Source of the DNA: a bacterium 1xD8-48
GTDB lineage: Bacteria > Bacillota > Clostridia > Lachnospirales > Lachnospiraceae
DNA: 64,000 nt
Reading direction: 5' to 3'
NCBI GenBank assembly: GCA_009917455.1
Contig: QZDS01000006.1
Location: 1 to 64,000 of the forward strand
Shown: piece by piece, positions 34,414 through 42,489 of the stretch
Layout of the letters: the number at the start of each line of letters is the position of its first letter
Numbering within the stretch: the first letter of the stretch is position 1
Notes under the pieces: generated by a model
What the model saw: only the letters and a program-made list of their open reading frames with translations
Told to the model about the DNA's origin: nothing
Databases searched by the model: none
Program-made: the position numbers and the translations under genes

Positions 34414-36009
34414 ATGCGTTATTTTAATACAGAGGGAGTCTGCAGGCCGAATGAACATTATATGGTGCGGCTGGATGCCAGATTGAAAACGATGAAAGAG
34501 CTATATGTGGACAAAGGAAAATACTTTGTGATTAACCGGGGAAGGCAGTATGGCAAAACGACGACACTTATGGCGCTTGCAGAATATTTGAAGGGCGAGT
34601 ATATTGTCTTTCCCATGGATTTTCAGATGATGGGCAGTGCAAATTTTGCAGACGAGCAAATATTTACAGTAAAATTTATTGGTCTGATGAGAAAGCTTTT
34701 TTCCAGAAAAAAGGAAATGATGAAAGGCATTGATATAGAAAAATTTCAGGAAACGCTTTTATTGGAGGAACGGAAAAACGGCTCTATGGATTTGATGTTT
34801 GAAAGTCTAAGCAGGTTATGCGAAGCATCTGTAAGACCGATTGTTCTCATCATAGACGAGGTAGACAGCGCATCAAATAATAAGGTGTTTATTGATTTTC
34901 TGGCACAACTGAGGGGGTATTACCTTGACAGAGAGGACAGCCCTCTTTTTCATTCCGTGATTCTGGCGGGCGTATATGATATCAGAAACTTGAAATTGAA
35001 GATACGCCCGGAAGGAGAGCATCAGTATAACAGCCCTTGGAATATTGCCGCAAGCTTTGATATTCATATGAGCTTTTCGACAGCGCAGATTACAGATATG
35101 TTGGGGGAGTATGAAGCAGACTATCATACCGGTATGGATATAAGAGAAGTCGCAGCGATAATCAGTCAGTACACATCCGGATATCCTTATCTGGTATCTG
35201 CTATTTGTAAGATTATGGATGAAAAGCTGCCGGAACTGGAGGGCTTTGCAGATGGCAAATGCATTTGGACGGCGAAAGGAGTTGATGAGGCAGTCAAGAT
35301 TATGCTGCGTTCAAAGACAACTCTGTTTGACAGCATGATGAAGTATATCAGTGAATATCCGGATTTGAAAAAAATGCTCTATACGATATTGTTTCAGGGA
35401 GAACAGGTGGCATACAATGAAGATAATCATACAATAGAGCTGGCGCGTATGTTTGGTTATATTGTAGATGATGGCGCATATGTCAGAGTGGCCAACCGTA
35501 TTTTCGAAATGCGGTTATATAATTTATTCTTATCAGAAGAAGAACTGGCTAATGCAATGAGCCGGATGGCCAAACAGGATAAAGAACGGTTTATTTGTGA
35601 CGGCAGGCTGAATATGGAGCTGGTATTGAAAAGATTTGTAGTGCATTTTACGGGTATATATGGTGAAAATGATACAAAATTCGTGGAAGACTATGGGCGT
35701 AAATTTTTCCTGCTGTATCTGAGACCGATTATCAATGGCGTTGGGAATTACTATATTGAGGCACAGACAAGAGACGCGGGACGGACAGACGTTATTGTGG
35801 ATTATGCAGGAGAGCAGTTTGTCGTAGAGATGAAGATATGGCGGGGAAATAGCTATAATGAACGCGGACAGGAGCAGCTTATAAGCTATTTGGATTATTT
35901 TCATCAAAACAGGGGATATATGCTCAGCTTCAACTTTAACAAAAAGAAAGAAATCGGTGTAAAAACGATAACGGTCGGTACGAAAGAGATTGTGGAAGCA
36001 GTGGTCTGA
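34414..36009 (+). CDS. AAA-ATPase with C-terminal PD-(D/E)XK nuclease-like domain
   Basis: The 531-residue product belongs to a family abundant in gut anaerobes. The N-terminal ATPase has a Walker A-like NRGRQYGKTTTL and a Walker B VLIIDEVDSAS. After a helical middle, the C-terminus has GRTDVIVDYAGEQFVVEMKIWRG, where D, E and K fit a PD-(D/E)XK nuclease core. The family is often repeated in a genome and suspected to be mobile or defence-linked, but no activity is established. The product is an orphan with its own promoter. A collapsed relative follows at once (36076), as if the locus were a landing site for such genes. Confidence 0.88.
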   Translation: MRYFNTEGVCRPNEHYMVRLDARLKTMKELYVDKGKYFVINRGRQYGKTTTLMALAEYLKGEYIVFPMDFQMMGSANFADEQIFTVKFIGLMRKLFSRKKEMMKGIDIEKFQETLLLEERKNGSMDLMFESLSRLCEASVRPIVLIIDEVDSASNNKVFIDFLAQLRGYYLDREDSPLFHSVILAGVYDIRNLKLKIRPEGEHQYNSPWNIAASFDIHMSFSTAQITDMLGEYEADYHTGMDIREVAAIISQYTSGYPYLVSAICKIMDEKLPELEGFADGKCIWTAKGVDEAVKIMLRSKTTLFDSMMKYISEYPDLKKMLYTILFQGEQVAYNEDNHTIELARMFGYIVDDGAYVRVANRIFEMRLYNLFLSEEELANAMSRMAKQDKERFICDGRLNMELVLKRFVVHFTGIYGENDTKFVEDYGRKFFLLYLRPIINGVGNYYIEAQTRDAGRTDVIVDYAGEQFVVEMKIWRGNSYNERGQEQLISYLDYFHQNRGYMLSFNFNKKKEIGVKTITVGTKEIVEAVV

Positions 36010-36075
36010 GAATAAGGCGCCAGAGTGGTGACAGGGAGAAGAGATAAGAGATAAGAGGGGATTGTGTATGGGGGA

Positions 36076-36246
36076 ATGTTTTTAAACAGCATAGCGTCGT
36101 TTGGGGGATACAGAGAAATTGCAGAAACCAGATTTTTTGTTGACAAGACTGATATGATTGACGAAATCATAGATATGGCCATGGCGGTTGGAATCGGCTA
36201 TGACAGAAAGACATAGAAGCATGCCTGCATGGTAGAGGTGCTGTAA
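36076..36246 (+). pseudogene. Collapsed remnant of a second AAA-ATPase/PD-(D/E)XK gene
   Basis: The reading frame starts MFLNSIASFGGYREIAETRF then FVDKTDMIDEII, the standard N-terminus of the AAA-ATPase-like family (FVDKT..I). It then jumps to AVGIGYDRKT, TAG (36214-36216), and KHACMVEVL before TAA (36246). The latter part resembles the C-terminus of the same family (GIGYDRKT.KH.C.VEVL). About 500 internal residues are missing, and one codon near the end has become TAG. It is shorter than a typical gene and ends just before a strong terminator. The gap 36010-36444 contains this remnant, the terminator and AT-rich sequence. Confidence 0.75.
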
Positions 36247-36252
36247 ACAAAG

Positions 36253-36298
36253 AAAACAGCGGACAGGATATTTTATATCACAGTTGTCCGCTGTTTTT
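36253..36298 (+). terminator. Strong terminator before the agr-like island
   Basis: AAACAGCGGACA (36253-36264) pairs perfectly with TGTCCGCTGTTT (36285-36296), followed by TTTT. Confidence 0.9.
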
Positions 36299-36444
36299 TT
36301 GAAGTTATTCAACTTTTTTACACAAAATCATTATTTATTCGCATAATATTTAAATAGTCAAAATTAACTCTAGGGTGGGAAAAGTACAATCTCGTAAAAT
36401 TTATAAATGAAAAGAACAAAAGAGAGTTCGTGAGGGATTGGTTT

Positions 36445-37134
36445 ATGCGTGATAAGTATGATAACTTTTTACATCGGCTTAATCAGTACAGATTGCGGCT
36501 AAACATGACACAGGAAGAAACCGGCAGTGAGCTTGGTGTTACACAAAGCCAATTTAGTAAGATGGAACTTGGAAAAATAATCATACCATATAAAGTACTG
36601 GTGCTTCTTATGGAGATGGGGTGGGATGTAGATTATTTCATAACAGGAAAGGAGACATGTCAAAGTATTTCCGAATTAAACCTTTTTATGGACGGTGTGG
36701 AGGAAAGGTATAGAAAAGAACTGCTCAGCGCTGTTGCATGGTTTTTGGAGCAGGGAATCAATAAATGCGTCCTGGATATCAGCTTTGAAACAAAATGTGA
36801 AATTGGAATCCTGAAAAAGAGGGCAAGCGAGGAAAAATTTGAATCAGTTCTGTACGAAGCGAGAAAGATTGCCGGAATTGCCCAGATACCAATGTCTGAA
36901 AAATTAGGCGTAAATATAAAAAAATATCGTAAGCTGGAAAAAGAACAGCTATGTCCGGATGCGGAGCTATTGCTTCGTATTTATGAGGAAACAGGCTGCA
37001 AGCCCAGCCTGCTTTTCAATTGTATTAATGTTGAAAGCCTGATTATTAACGATTTGTGGAATGACATTACGCCGCCTGTAAGAAAAAGTATTTTATCTCT
37101 TGTGGAACAGGTATATGGGTTTCTTAAGACGTGA
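36445..37134 (+). CDS. Regulator with two HTH (XRE-like) domains
   Basis: ATG 36445 (MRDKYDNFL) is favoured by GAGGGA upstream; GTG 36430 is also in frame. The 229-residue product has a clear XRE helix-turn-helix near the start (LRLNMTQEETGSELGVTQSQFSKMELG). A second, diverged one lies around residues 130-185 (ARKIAGIAQIPMSEKLGVNIKKYRKLE, given here in outline). Two HTH units in one chain could bind a long operator as a monomer. It sits eight bases before the agrA-like gene on the same strand, so it is probably part of the quorum-sensing operon as an extra control layer. AT-rich coding unlike the flanking chromosome suggests transfer. Confidence 0.8.
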   Translation: MRDKYDNFLHRLNQYRLRLNMTQEETGSELGVTQSQFSKMELGKIIIPYKVLVLLMEMGWDVDYFITGKETCQSISELNLFMDGVEERYRKELLSAVAWFLEQGINKCVLDISFETKCEIGILKKRASEEKFESVLYEARKIAGIAQIPMSEKLGVNIKKYRKLEKEQLCPDAELLLRIYEETGCKPSLLFNCINVESLIINDLWNDITPPVRKSILSLVEQVYGFLKT

Positions 37135-37142
37135 GGTGTATT

Positions 37143-37877
37143 ATGAAAAAGTCAGTTTTAATTGTTGAAGATAGTAAATCACAGTTGGAAATGATGAAGA
37201 AACTGGTACTGGAGGTGGATGAGAGAACTATAGTTTATGCGGTCAGGGACGTAAGTACGGCATACGCAACTTTGCTGGAAAAGACTATAGATGTATTCAT
37301 AATAGATATCATTTTAGATACAAAGAAATCAGGAGACACTTCCGGCCTGCGTCTGGTAGAGAGAATCAGGACGATTCCGAAATATATGTTCACGCCTGTA
37401 GTTTTTGTAACTTCGTTGGAAGATACTACAAAGTATGCTTATACCGACTTAAACTGCCTGAGCTACATAGAGAAGCCTTTTTCACCGGAGAGAGTTAAAC
37501 AGGTAGTGAAAAAGGCATTAAATTTTTCTACGGAAAAGGAAAAAGAACAAACTTACTGTTTTAGAAAAGACGGTATTCTTTATCCTGTAAAGGTAGATGA
37601 TATTTTCTATATGGAAAGTATCAACCATGAAATCTGTATCCATATGAAAAAGGATAACCTACTGACAATACCTTATAAAACCTGCAAGCAACTGCTGAGT
37701 GAGATTGACGCGTCCTGTCTGATACAATGCAGCAGAAGCACAATTATCAATAAGAACCATGTCTATAACATTGATGTCCAGAACAGATACATTTCCTTCA
37801 AGGATATTAATGACAAGGTTTTGATTGGAATTACATTTAAGAAAAAAGTGCTTGCGGAGTTTGAAAATGGTAGATAG
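37143..37877 (+). CDS. LytTR response regulator (AgrA-like)
   Basis: ATG 37143 follows GAGGTG and gives 244 residues. The receiver domain (about 3-120) has phospho-Asp55 in FIIDIILD, acidic residues EDS near the start, and Lys in YIEKPFSPE. The LytTR domain (about 140-240) shows VDDIFYMESINHEICIH, CSRSTIINKNHVYNID and ITFKKKVLAEF. LytTR proteins bind direct repeats upstream of autoinducer and bacteriocin operons. It overlaps the kinase start by 11 bases. Confidence 0.9.
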   Translation: MKKSVLIVEDSKSQLEMMKKLVLEVDERTIVYAVRDVSTAYATLLEKTIDVFIIDIILDTKKSGDTSGLRLVERIRTIPKYMFTPVVFVTSLEDTTKYAYTDLNCLSYIEKPFSPERVKQVVKKALNFSTEKEKEQTYCFRKDGILYPVKVDDIFYMESINHEICIHMKKDNLLTIPYKTCKQLLSEIDASCLIQCSRSTIINKNHVYNIDVQNRYISFKDINDKVLIGITFKKKVLAEFENGR

Positions 37878-39150
37878 AATTTGCGTTGTGTTGGAAGCGT
37901 TATCAATTGCAGTATGTTTGCATCGCTTGTATGGGAAGGAATTCAGATTTGATATTGCAACAGTAAGTCTGATGACAATTGAAATGATAATGATGCAGGC
38001 GATAGATTATTTTGGGTGGCCGAAAGAGTTATCTATGTTGTTTTATTTGGTCGTTGCGGGATACTGTGTTGTAGAGTTTGGATTTGATATTAAAAAGATA
38101 ATTGTGAATAATGTACTATATTTGATTATCATAGGTATCTTGCAGATAGTTGTGATGATGGTATTTTATACATTTGAAATTCAACCTATTATAGGTGGAA
38201 TGGAATTATTGGTGTCAAATAGTATTATTTTGTTAGTAGTATTTTTTATATTTCCTAAGGTTAAAAGAAAGTATTTGATTGACTTCTTCAAAAATAAAGA
38301 CAATATAGTATTTGTATCATTTTCAATTTGTGTTGTAATAACATTATTTTGGTTAATTAATTTTAAAGAAATAAATTATTTAAAACGTTATGATTTGTAT
38401 CAATATATTCTTTTTTCATTATGTATGGTTATTATAGGCATTTTAATCTTTAAAATGGGAAAATATAGATTAAGGTCTAGAGAAATTGAAACAGAATTAA
38501 AAATGCATAAATTATATGCAAATTCTTTAGATAATTTGATAGACAATATTCGATTAAGGCAACATGAATTTGATAATCATATAAATACTATTTATAGTCA
38601 ACATTATATATATGATACATATGAACAATTGGTAGAAGCTCAGAAAGAATATTGTCAGCTTATTATAGTGGAAAATCAATTTAATAAACTTCTAAAATCT
38701 GGTAATCCTGTTATAATAGGTTTCCTATATGGAAAATTTGTTGAAATTGAAAAATTCGGAATTGATATTTCCTACCATGTTAATATCAAGGAATTAGAAA
38801 TAGGAATTCCTATATATAAATTGGTTGAAATATTAGGAAATTTAATTGGGAATGCAGTGGAAGCATTAATTCATACTAATAAGTATAATAGAATTTACGT
38901 TGCTATAGATGAAGAAGATAAAAATTTAAATATAGAAGTTAGAAATGAGAGTGATTATATTAATTATTCAGAAATCGAATTGTTTTTTGTAAAAGGTTTT
39001 AGCCAAAAGGGTGAAAATAGAGGATATGGTCTATTTCATGTAAAATCAATTTGCAATGAATATAATCTAAATTTAATGTGCAAAAATAAAGATATACATG
39101 GAACGAATTGGATAACATTTACGGTATCAAATAAAAAGGAAACCACATAA
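37867..39150 (+). CDS. GHKL sensor histidine kinase (AgrC-like)
   Basis: From ATG 37867 the product is 427 residues. About six N-terminal spans (1-200) would bind the peptide signal outside. DHp-like segment: RLRQHEFDNHINTIYSQH, phospho-His near 233. HATPase: EILGNLIGNAVEAL (N box) and GENRGYGLFHVKSIC (G box). This is the architecture of AgrC and related peptide pheromone receptors. The gene is very AT-rich. It converges with agrBD across a shared terminator. Confidence 0.9.
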   Translation: MVDRICVVLEALSIAVCLHRLYGKEFRFDIATVSLMTIEMIMMQAIDYFGWPKELSMLFYLVVAGYCVVEFGFDIKKIIVNNVLYLIIIGILQIVVMMVFYTFEIQPIIGGMELLVSNSIILLVVFFIFPKVKRKYLIDFFKNKDNIVFVSFSICVVITLFWLINFKEINYLKRYDLYQYILFSLCMVIIGILIFKMGKYRLRSREIETELKMHKLYANSLDNLIDNIRLRQHEFDNHINTIYSQHYIYDTYEQLVEAQKEYCQLIIVENQFNKLLKSGNPVIIGFLYGKFVEIEKFGIDISYHVNIKELEIGIPIYKLVEILGNLIGNAVEALIHTNKYNRIYVAIDEEDKNLNIEVRNESDYINYSEIELFFVKGFSQKGENRGYGLFHVKSICNEYNLNLMCKNKDIHGTNWITFTVSNKKETT

Positions 39151-39166
39151 AGCGGTTCCTTTTTAT
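39133..39166. terminator. Bidirectional terminator between agrC-like and agrD-like genes
   Basis: AAAAAGGAAACC (39133-39144) pairs with GGTTCCTTTT (39154-39163) with one bulged A. T runs occur on both strands. The kinase stop codon lies in the loop region. Confidence 0.75.
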
Positions 39167-39167
39167 T

Positions 39168-39302
39168 TTATTTTTCAATTTCTTCAACAGGATATGGATA
39201 TTCTCCAAAAAATATTGCACTTGTAATGCCAACACCAATTCCTGGCCATGCTAAGCAAGCTAACATTAATATTTTGCCCGCTTTAATCAATTTTTCTTTC
39301 AT
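39168..39302 (-). CDS. agrD: Cyclic lactone autoinducer precursor (AgrD-like), serine type
   Basis: This is a 44-residue peptide gene, start ATG 39302 after AAAGGAGAACC, overlapping the end of agrB by 20 bases. It has an amphipathic Lys-rich leader (MKEKLIKAGKILML), then GVGITSAIFF, then an acidic Pro-rich tail (GEYPYPVEEIEK), the three parts of AgrD pheromone precursors. In most relatives a Cys five residues from the AgrB cut makes a thiolactone. Here Ser28 is in that place (S-A-I-F-F), so the product should be a lactone, as in E. faecalis GBAP or S. intermedius AIP. The only Cys (Cys16) is in the leader. Maturation site and ring size are inferred. Confidence 0.82.
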   Translation of the reverse strand: MKEKLIKAGKILMLACLAWPGIGVGITSAIFFGEYPYPVEEIEK

Positions 39303-39840
39303 AAGGTTCTCCTTTCTTTAATATTCTTGCAGCAATCAGCTGCAGTGTGTGTAATATAATCACCCAAAAACCCACTGTCATATAGGCGTTTTCAGGAACT
39401 ATATACAAAGCAACAATATAAAAGAAGATAAAAACAAATGCCTGCGTCCGAACCTTACTCACGTGCTGCTCACTAAGCGCCACATGGACGGTGGAAGTAA
39501 CAGGTCCTACGAAATAGTTACAAAGCATACAGGCAAAAAGAAAAATCATCTGATACAATTTGTTTACCGGAATCATTGGTAAAACAATCAACGACAGGAA
39601 CGCATAGGAAAACGACACCAGAAAGCAGGAAATATACGTTTTACAATGTAATCCGCCTACAGCAATTCTAAGCGGCAGCATGACCGCCATGGCAAAGAGA
39701 TACAACCCAAGTCTGTCTCTGAAAATAAATCCCATAATCAGAAATTTACTGAGCTCCGAGGAAATTGTCTTCACAAAAAACTGAAGCTGTGCAATTTGAA
39801 AATCACTGAACTGATATTGCCTCTTAAGAAATTCCTGCAT
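39283..39840 (-). CDS. agrB: AgrB-family autoinducer-processing membrane protease
   Basis: ATG 39840 follows AAAGGAAAC and gives 185 residues; the frame runs open upstream without a ribosome site. AgrB cuts AgrD and closes the ring. The catalytic pair is visible: GGLHCKTYISCF with His65 and Cys72, seven apart as in S. aureus (His77, Cys84). The rest is about five spans with the family TSTVHVALSEQH loop. It is co-transcribed with agrD downstream. Confidence 0.94.
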   Translation of the reverse strand: MQEFLKRQYQFSDFQIAQLQFFVKTISSELSKFLIMGFIFRDRLGLYLFAMAVMLPLRIAVGGLHCKTYISCFLVSFSYAFLSLIVLPMIPVNKLYQMIFLFACMLCNYFVGPVTSTVHVALSEQHVSKVRTQAFVFIFFYIVALYIVPENAYMTVGFWVIILHTLQLIAARILKKGEPYERKID

Positions 39841-39873
39841 GGCTGTTTCCTTTCTTTGTAACTTTAGATTAAT

Positions 39874-39901
39874 TTTATAAATTTTGGGGTGATGGAATGA
39901 A
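39874..39901 (-). promoter_or_regulatory. Possible agrBD promoter
   Basis: On the minus strand TTCATT (39901-39896) and TATAAA (39879-39874) with a 16-base spacer. The weak -35 fits a promoter that needs an activator such as the LytTR protein. I found no clear pair of LytTR direct repeats. Confidence 0.35.
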
Positions 39902-40008
39902 TTATTTGCTGAATCGATGCTAATCCGAAAAATATTGCAGAAAAATGTTATATTTTGGAAGTTTATAGACATTAGTTATAAATAATGTATGATTGAGTGA
40001 ATAAATCA

Positions 40009-40057
40009 GCATTTCAGAAAATGCGTGTTATAATAATTTTATTGCCACATATTGTGG
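40009..40057. promoter_or_regulatory. Two palindromes around a TATAAT, control region of the small XRE gene
   Basis: GCATTT-CAGA-AAATGC (40009-40024) and CCACA-TAT-TGTGG (40045-40057) flank TATAAT (40029-40034). They are placed where a repressor would block the promoter of the XRE gene at 40105. No good -35 box is seen. Confidence 0.45.
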
Positions 40058-40104
40058 TTTGGAGCATTTAACGGTCTAGGTTTTGTGTGTTGGGAGGAAG
40101 AGAA

Positions 40105-40431
40105 ATGTCAGACAAAAATGTTGGACAAAGGATACGAAAGTTACGGGAGGCAAACAGTTACACACGTGATGCATTTGCAGAGAAGGTTGATATTTCATCA
40201 AAATTTTTATATGAAATTGAAACGGGAAAGAAAGGATTCACAGTAGAAATTCTCTCAAAAATATCAAAGGCGCTTTGCGTCAGCAACGATTATATACTAG
40301 GCGGACGGGAAAACGGTAAAGTACCGGAAAAGGTAGTTGACATTCTTGAATGCTTCACTCCGGAACAGATGGAACACGTACAGGATATATTAAAGTTGAT
40401 ACAGGAAATGAGCGCGAGACAGGCAGTGTAA
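40105..40431 (+). CDS. XRE-family transcriptional regulator
   Basis: ATG 40105 follows GGGAGGAAGAG. The 108-residue product has an N-terminal XRE domain (VGQRIRKLREANSYTRDAFAEKVDISSKFLYEIETGKKG in outline) and a short helical C-terminus. It is divergent from agrBD and may control them or itself; the palindromes upstream fit autorepression. The target is not shown by sequence. Confidence 0.88.
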   Translation: MSDKNVGQRIRKLREANSYTRDAFAEKVDISSKFLYEIETGKKGFTVEILSKISKALCVSNDYILGGRENGKVPEKVVDILECFTPEQMEHVQDILKLIQEMSARQAV

Positions 40432-40452
40432 AAGGGGAATGCTTGTGCGTGG

Positions 40453-40489
40453 GAGCCGGTGCATGGATAGGCGGATGCACCGGCTCTTA
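40453..40489 (+). terminator. Terminator after the XRE gene
   Basis: GAGCCGGTGCAT (40453-40464) pairs perfectly with ATGCACCGGCTC (40475-40486), followed by TTATT. Confidence 0.8.
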
Positions 40490-40490
40490 T

Positions 40491-40530
40491 TACAATAGGC
40501 CGGCCTGAGAAGTATGACAGCGTCTGTTAA
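40491..40530 (+). repeat. Dispersed intergenic repeat, copy D
   Basis: TACAATAGGCCGGCCTGAGA followed by AGTATGACAGCGTCTGTTA is a diverged copy of the CAATAAGCCGACTTGCGAAG family. It lies between a terminator and the end of the next minus-strand gene. Confidence 0.55.
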
Positions 40531-40538
40531 GCATTCTT

Positions 40539-40913
40539 TCAGCTAAGCATCCCGCCCAGCATTCCGCTGCCGCAGCACAGGGCAAGGACGGTAAAGAAGT
40601 TTCCCGATACCTCGTTCATGCCCTGGTTGATAACCAGAGAAATCACGATAAGAACGGTGAAATACAGTCCGCCCATTAAAAGCCCCCACAGGAATTTTCG
40701 GCTGCCTTCCCGTTTCCCGGCAAGAAAGCCCGCAAGGAAAGTGATAATTATGTAAATGCCGATGATGCATATGGAAACCGTCTTTTCCGACAAATCAAAA
40801 CGGTAAAGCATCAGGGCAAGCAGAAGGAGCAGGCCGGTGGTCAGCAGGTAAGATATGAGCAGGCATTTTAATATGAAGGTAAGCCGTGAACTGAGGTTTA
40901 GTTTTTTTAACAT
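40539..40913 (-). CDS. TIGR04086-type membrane protein
   Basis: The 124-residue product has four predicted spans (about 15-36, 46-66, 73-94, 103-122). The GFLAGKREGSRKFLWGLLMGGLYF region (in outline: AGKR..RK..WG...G..YF) is typical of the YrzE/TIGR04086 family of Firmicutes. The function is unknown. The ribosome site AGGAGG precedes the start. Confidence 0.8.
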   Translation of the reverse strand: MLKKLNLSSRLTFILKCLLISYLLTTGLLLLLALMLYRFDLSEKTVSICIIGIYIIITFLAGFLAGKREGSRKFLWGLLMGGLYFTVLIVISLVINQGMNEVSGNFFTVLALCCGSGMLGGMLS

Positions 40914-40982
40914 GAGAGCCTCCTGTTTTCATTGATTCGCACAAAAATCTTTATAATCTGTATTACAATCATATGTCTGAAC

Positions 40983-41011
40983 TTGACAGAGAATACCCGA
41001 TATTGTAATAT
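40983..41011 (+). promoter_or_regulatory. Promoter of the CNNM/CorC gene
   Basis: TTGACA at 40983-40988 and TAATAT at 41006-41011 with a 17-base spacer. Confidence 0.7.
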
Positions 41012-41058
41012 TGCCATAAGTAAATTTAAATTCTACAGAATAAGGAGTGATTTTAATT

Positions 41059-42381
41059 TTGGATACCGATGGTGTCATACAATTGTTTTCGTTATTGATT
41101 CTGGTGCTTTTGTCAGGCTTTTTCTCCTCTGCGGAGACGTCGCTTACCACTGTGAACCGCGTCCGGCTGAAATCCCTGGCGGACGACGGCGATAAAAGGG
41201 CAAAGACGGCTCTTAATGTACTTGAAAAGTACGGGAAAATGCTGAGCGCAATTTTAATTGGAAACAATATTGTGAATCTTACGGCTTCATCTCTTATGAC
41301 AACGCTGGCGCTGAAAATTCAACTTTCCGTGGGAATTGCCACAGGAATCCTGACCGTGGTGATATTAATCTTCGGCGAGATTGTTCCCAAAAACATGGCG
41401 ATGGTATATTCGGAAAAGCTGGCGCTTCTTTACGCCGCAATTATTTCAGGGCTGATAAAGCTGCTGACACCGGTAATTTTTGTGATTGACAAGCTGGCCA
41501 ACGGGCTTATGAAGCTGTTACATATCGATACCAACAAGAGAACCGCCATGACGGAAACCGAGCTTCGGACCTATGTGGAGGTCAGCCATGAGGACGGCGT
41601 CATTGAGTCGGAAGAAAGGGAAATGATTTATAACGTGTTCGATTTCGGCGACGCGGTTGCCAAGGATATCATGATTCCCAGAATCGACGTGGCGGCAATC
41701 AATGAGGATGCCGGCTATGACGAGGTTATGGCGCTTTTTAAGGATTGTATGTATACCCGTATTCCTGTTTTCAGGGAAGATAAGGATAATATTATCGGTC
41801 TGATAAATATCAAGGATTTTATTCTGGTGGATGACAGGAACCAGTTCAAAATCAGCGACATCATGCGTCAGGCTTACTACACCTATGAGTTCAAAAAGAC
41901 GGCGGACCTGCTGGTGGAGATGCGTGAAAAGATGGTGAACGTCTCCTTCGTTTTAAACGAATACGGTGCGGCTGTAGGTATGATTACTTTAGAGGATTTG
42001 CTGGAGGAAATCGTGGGCGAAATCCGCGACGAGTATGACGAGGACGAGGAAGAACTGATACAGGAGGTCGGGGAGAGGACTTACCTGGTGGAGGGAAGCA
42101 TGAAGCTTGGCGATATCAACGACGAGCTTGGTACGCTTCTTTCTTCCGAGGATTATGATTCCATCGGCGGGCTTTTAATAGAACATCTGGACAGGCTGCC
42201 GGAGGACGGTGAGACGATTGTTACTGAAGCGGGCATTACGCTGAAGGTTCAGGGAATCAGCCAGAACAGAATCGTCAAGGTTCTTATGACGCTTCCCGAA
42301 AAAGAGCCGGTCGAGGATGCCGGAGAGGAGTCTGACGAGTCTTCCAATTCGGAAGAGGCAAAGGAGTACGAAAAAGAGTAA
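41059..42381 (+). CDS. CNNM/CorC-type transporter-associated protein (hemolysin family)
   Basis: The start is probably TTG 41059, since AAGGAG (41042-41047) overlaps the in-frame GTG 41047. The product is 440 residues: an N-terminal CNNM membrane domain (SGFFSSAETSLTTVNRVRL, GEIVPKNMA), a linker ending in MTETELRTYVE, a CBS pair (VAKDIMIPRIDV ... VNVSFVLNEYGAAVGMITLEDLLEEIVG in outline), and a CorC_HlyC C-terminal domain (YLVEGSMKLGDIN). It ends with an acidic tail. Relatives export Mg2+ or protect against it; older names are hemolysin or TlyC. Confidence 0.92.
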   Translation: MDTDGVIQLFSLLILVLLSGFFSSAETSLTTVNRVRLKSLADDGDKRAKTALNVLEKYGKMLSAILIGNNIVNLTASSLMTTLALKIQLSVGIATGILTVVILIFGEIVPKNMAMVYSEKLALLYAAIISGLIKLLTPVIFVIDKLANGLMKLLHIDTNKRTAMTETELRTYVEVSHEDGVIESEEREMIYNVFDFGDAVAKDIMIPRIDVAAINEDAGYDEVMALFKDCMYTRIPVFREDKDNIIGLINIKDFILVDDRNQFKISDIMRQAYYTYEFKKTADLLVEMREKMVNVSFVLNEYGAAVGMITLEDLLEEIVGEIRDEYDEDEEELIQEVGERTYLVEGSMKLGDINDELGTLLSSEDYDSIGGLLIEHLDRLPEDGETIVTEAGITLKVQGISQNRIVKVLMTLPEKEPVEDAGEESDESSNSEEAKEYEKE

Positions 42382-42422
42382 ATCCTTTGTAAAAAACGCT
42401 TTTCCAAAGTAAATAATTATGC

Positions 42423-42428
42423 TATACT
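42423..42428 (+). promoter_or_regulatory. Possible -10 box of the SCIFF gene
   Basis: TATACT at 42423-42428, 62 bases before scfA. The sequence 17 bases upstream (TTTTCC) is a poor -35. Confidence 0.4.
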
Positions 42429-42489
42429 ATAAAAATCCGGGAGCGGAGAAAGAGCCACCGGTATGCGGACAGAAAAAGGAGATTTTATT

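Noticed and set aside
39841-40104. LytTR (AgrA) direct repeats upstream of agrB
   Set aside because: One site (ACCGTTAAA on the minus strand) resembles half a LytTR box, but no second copy at the expected spacing was found.
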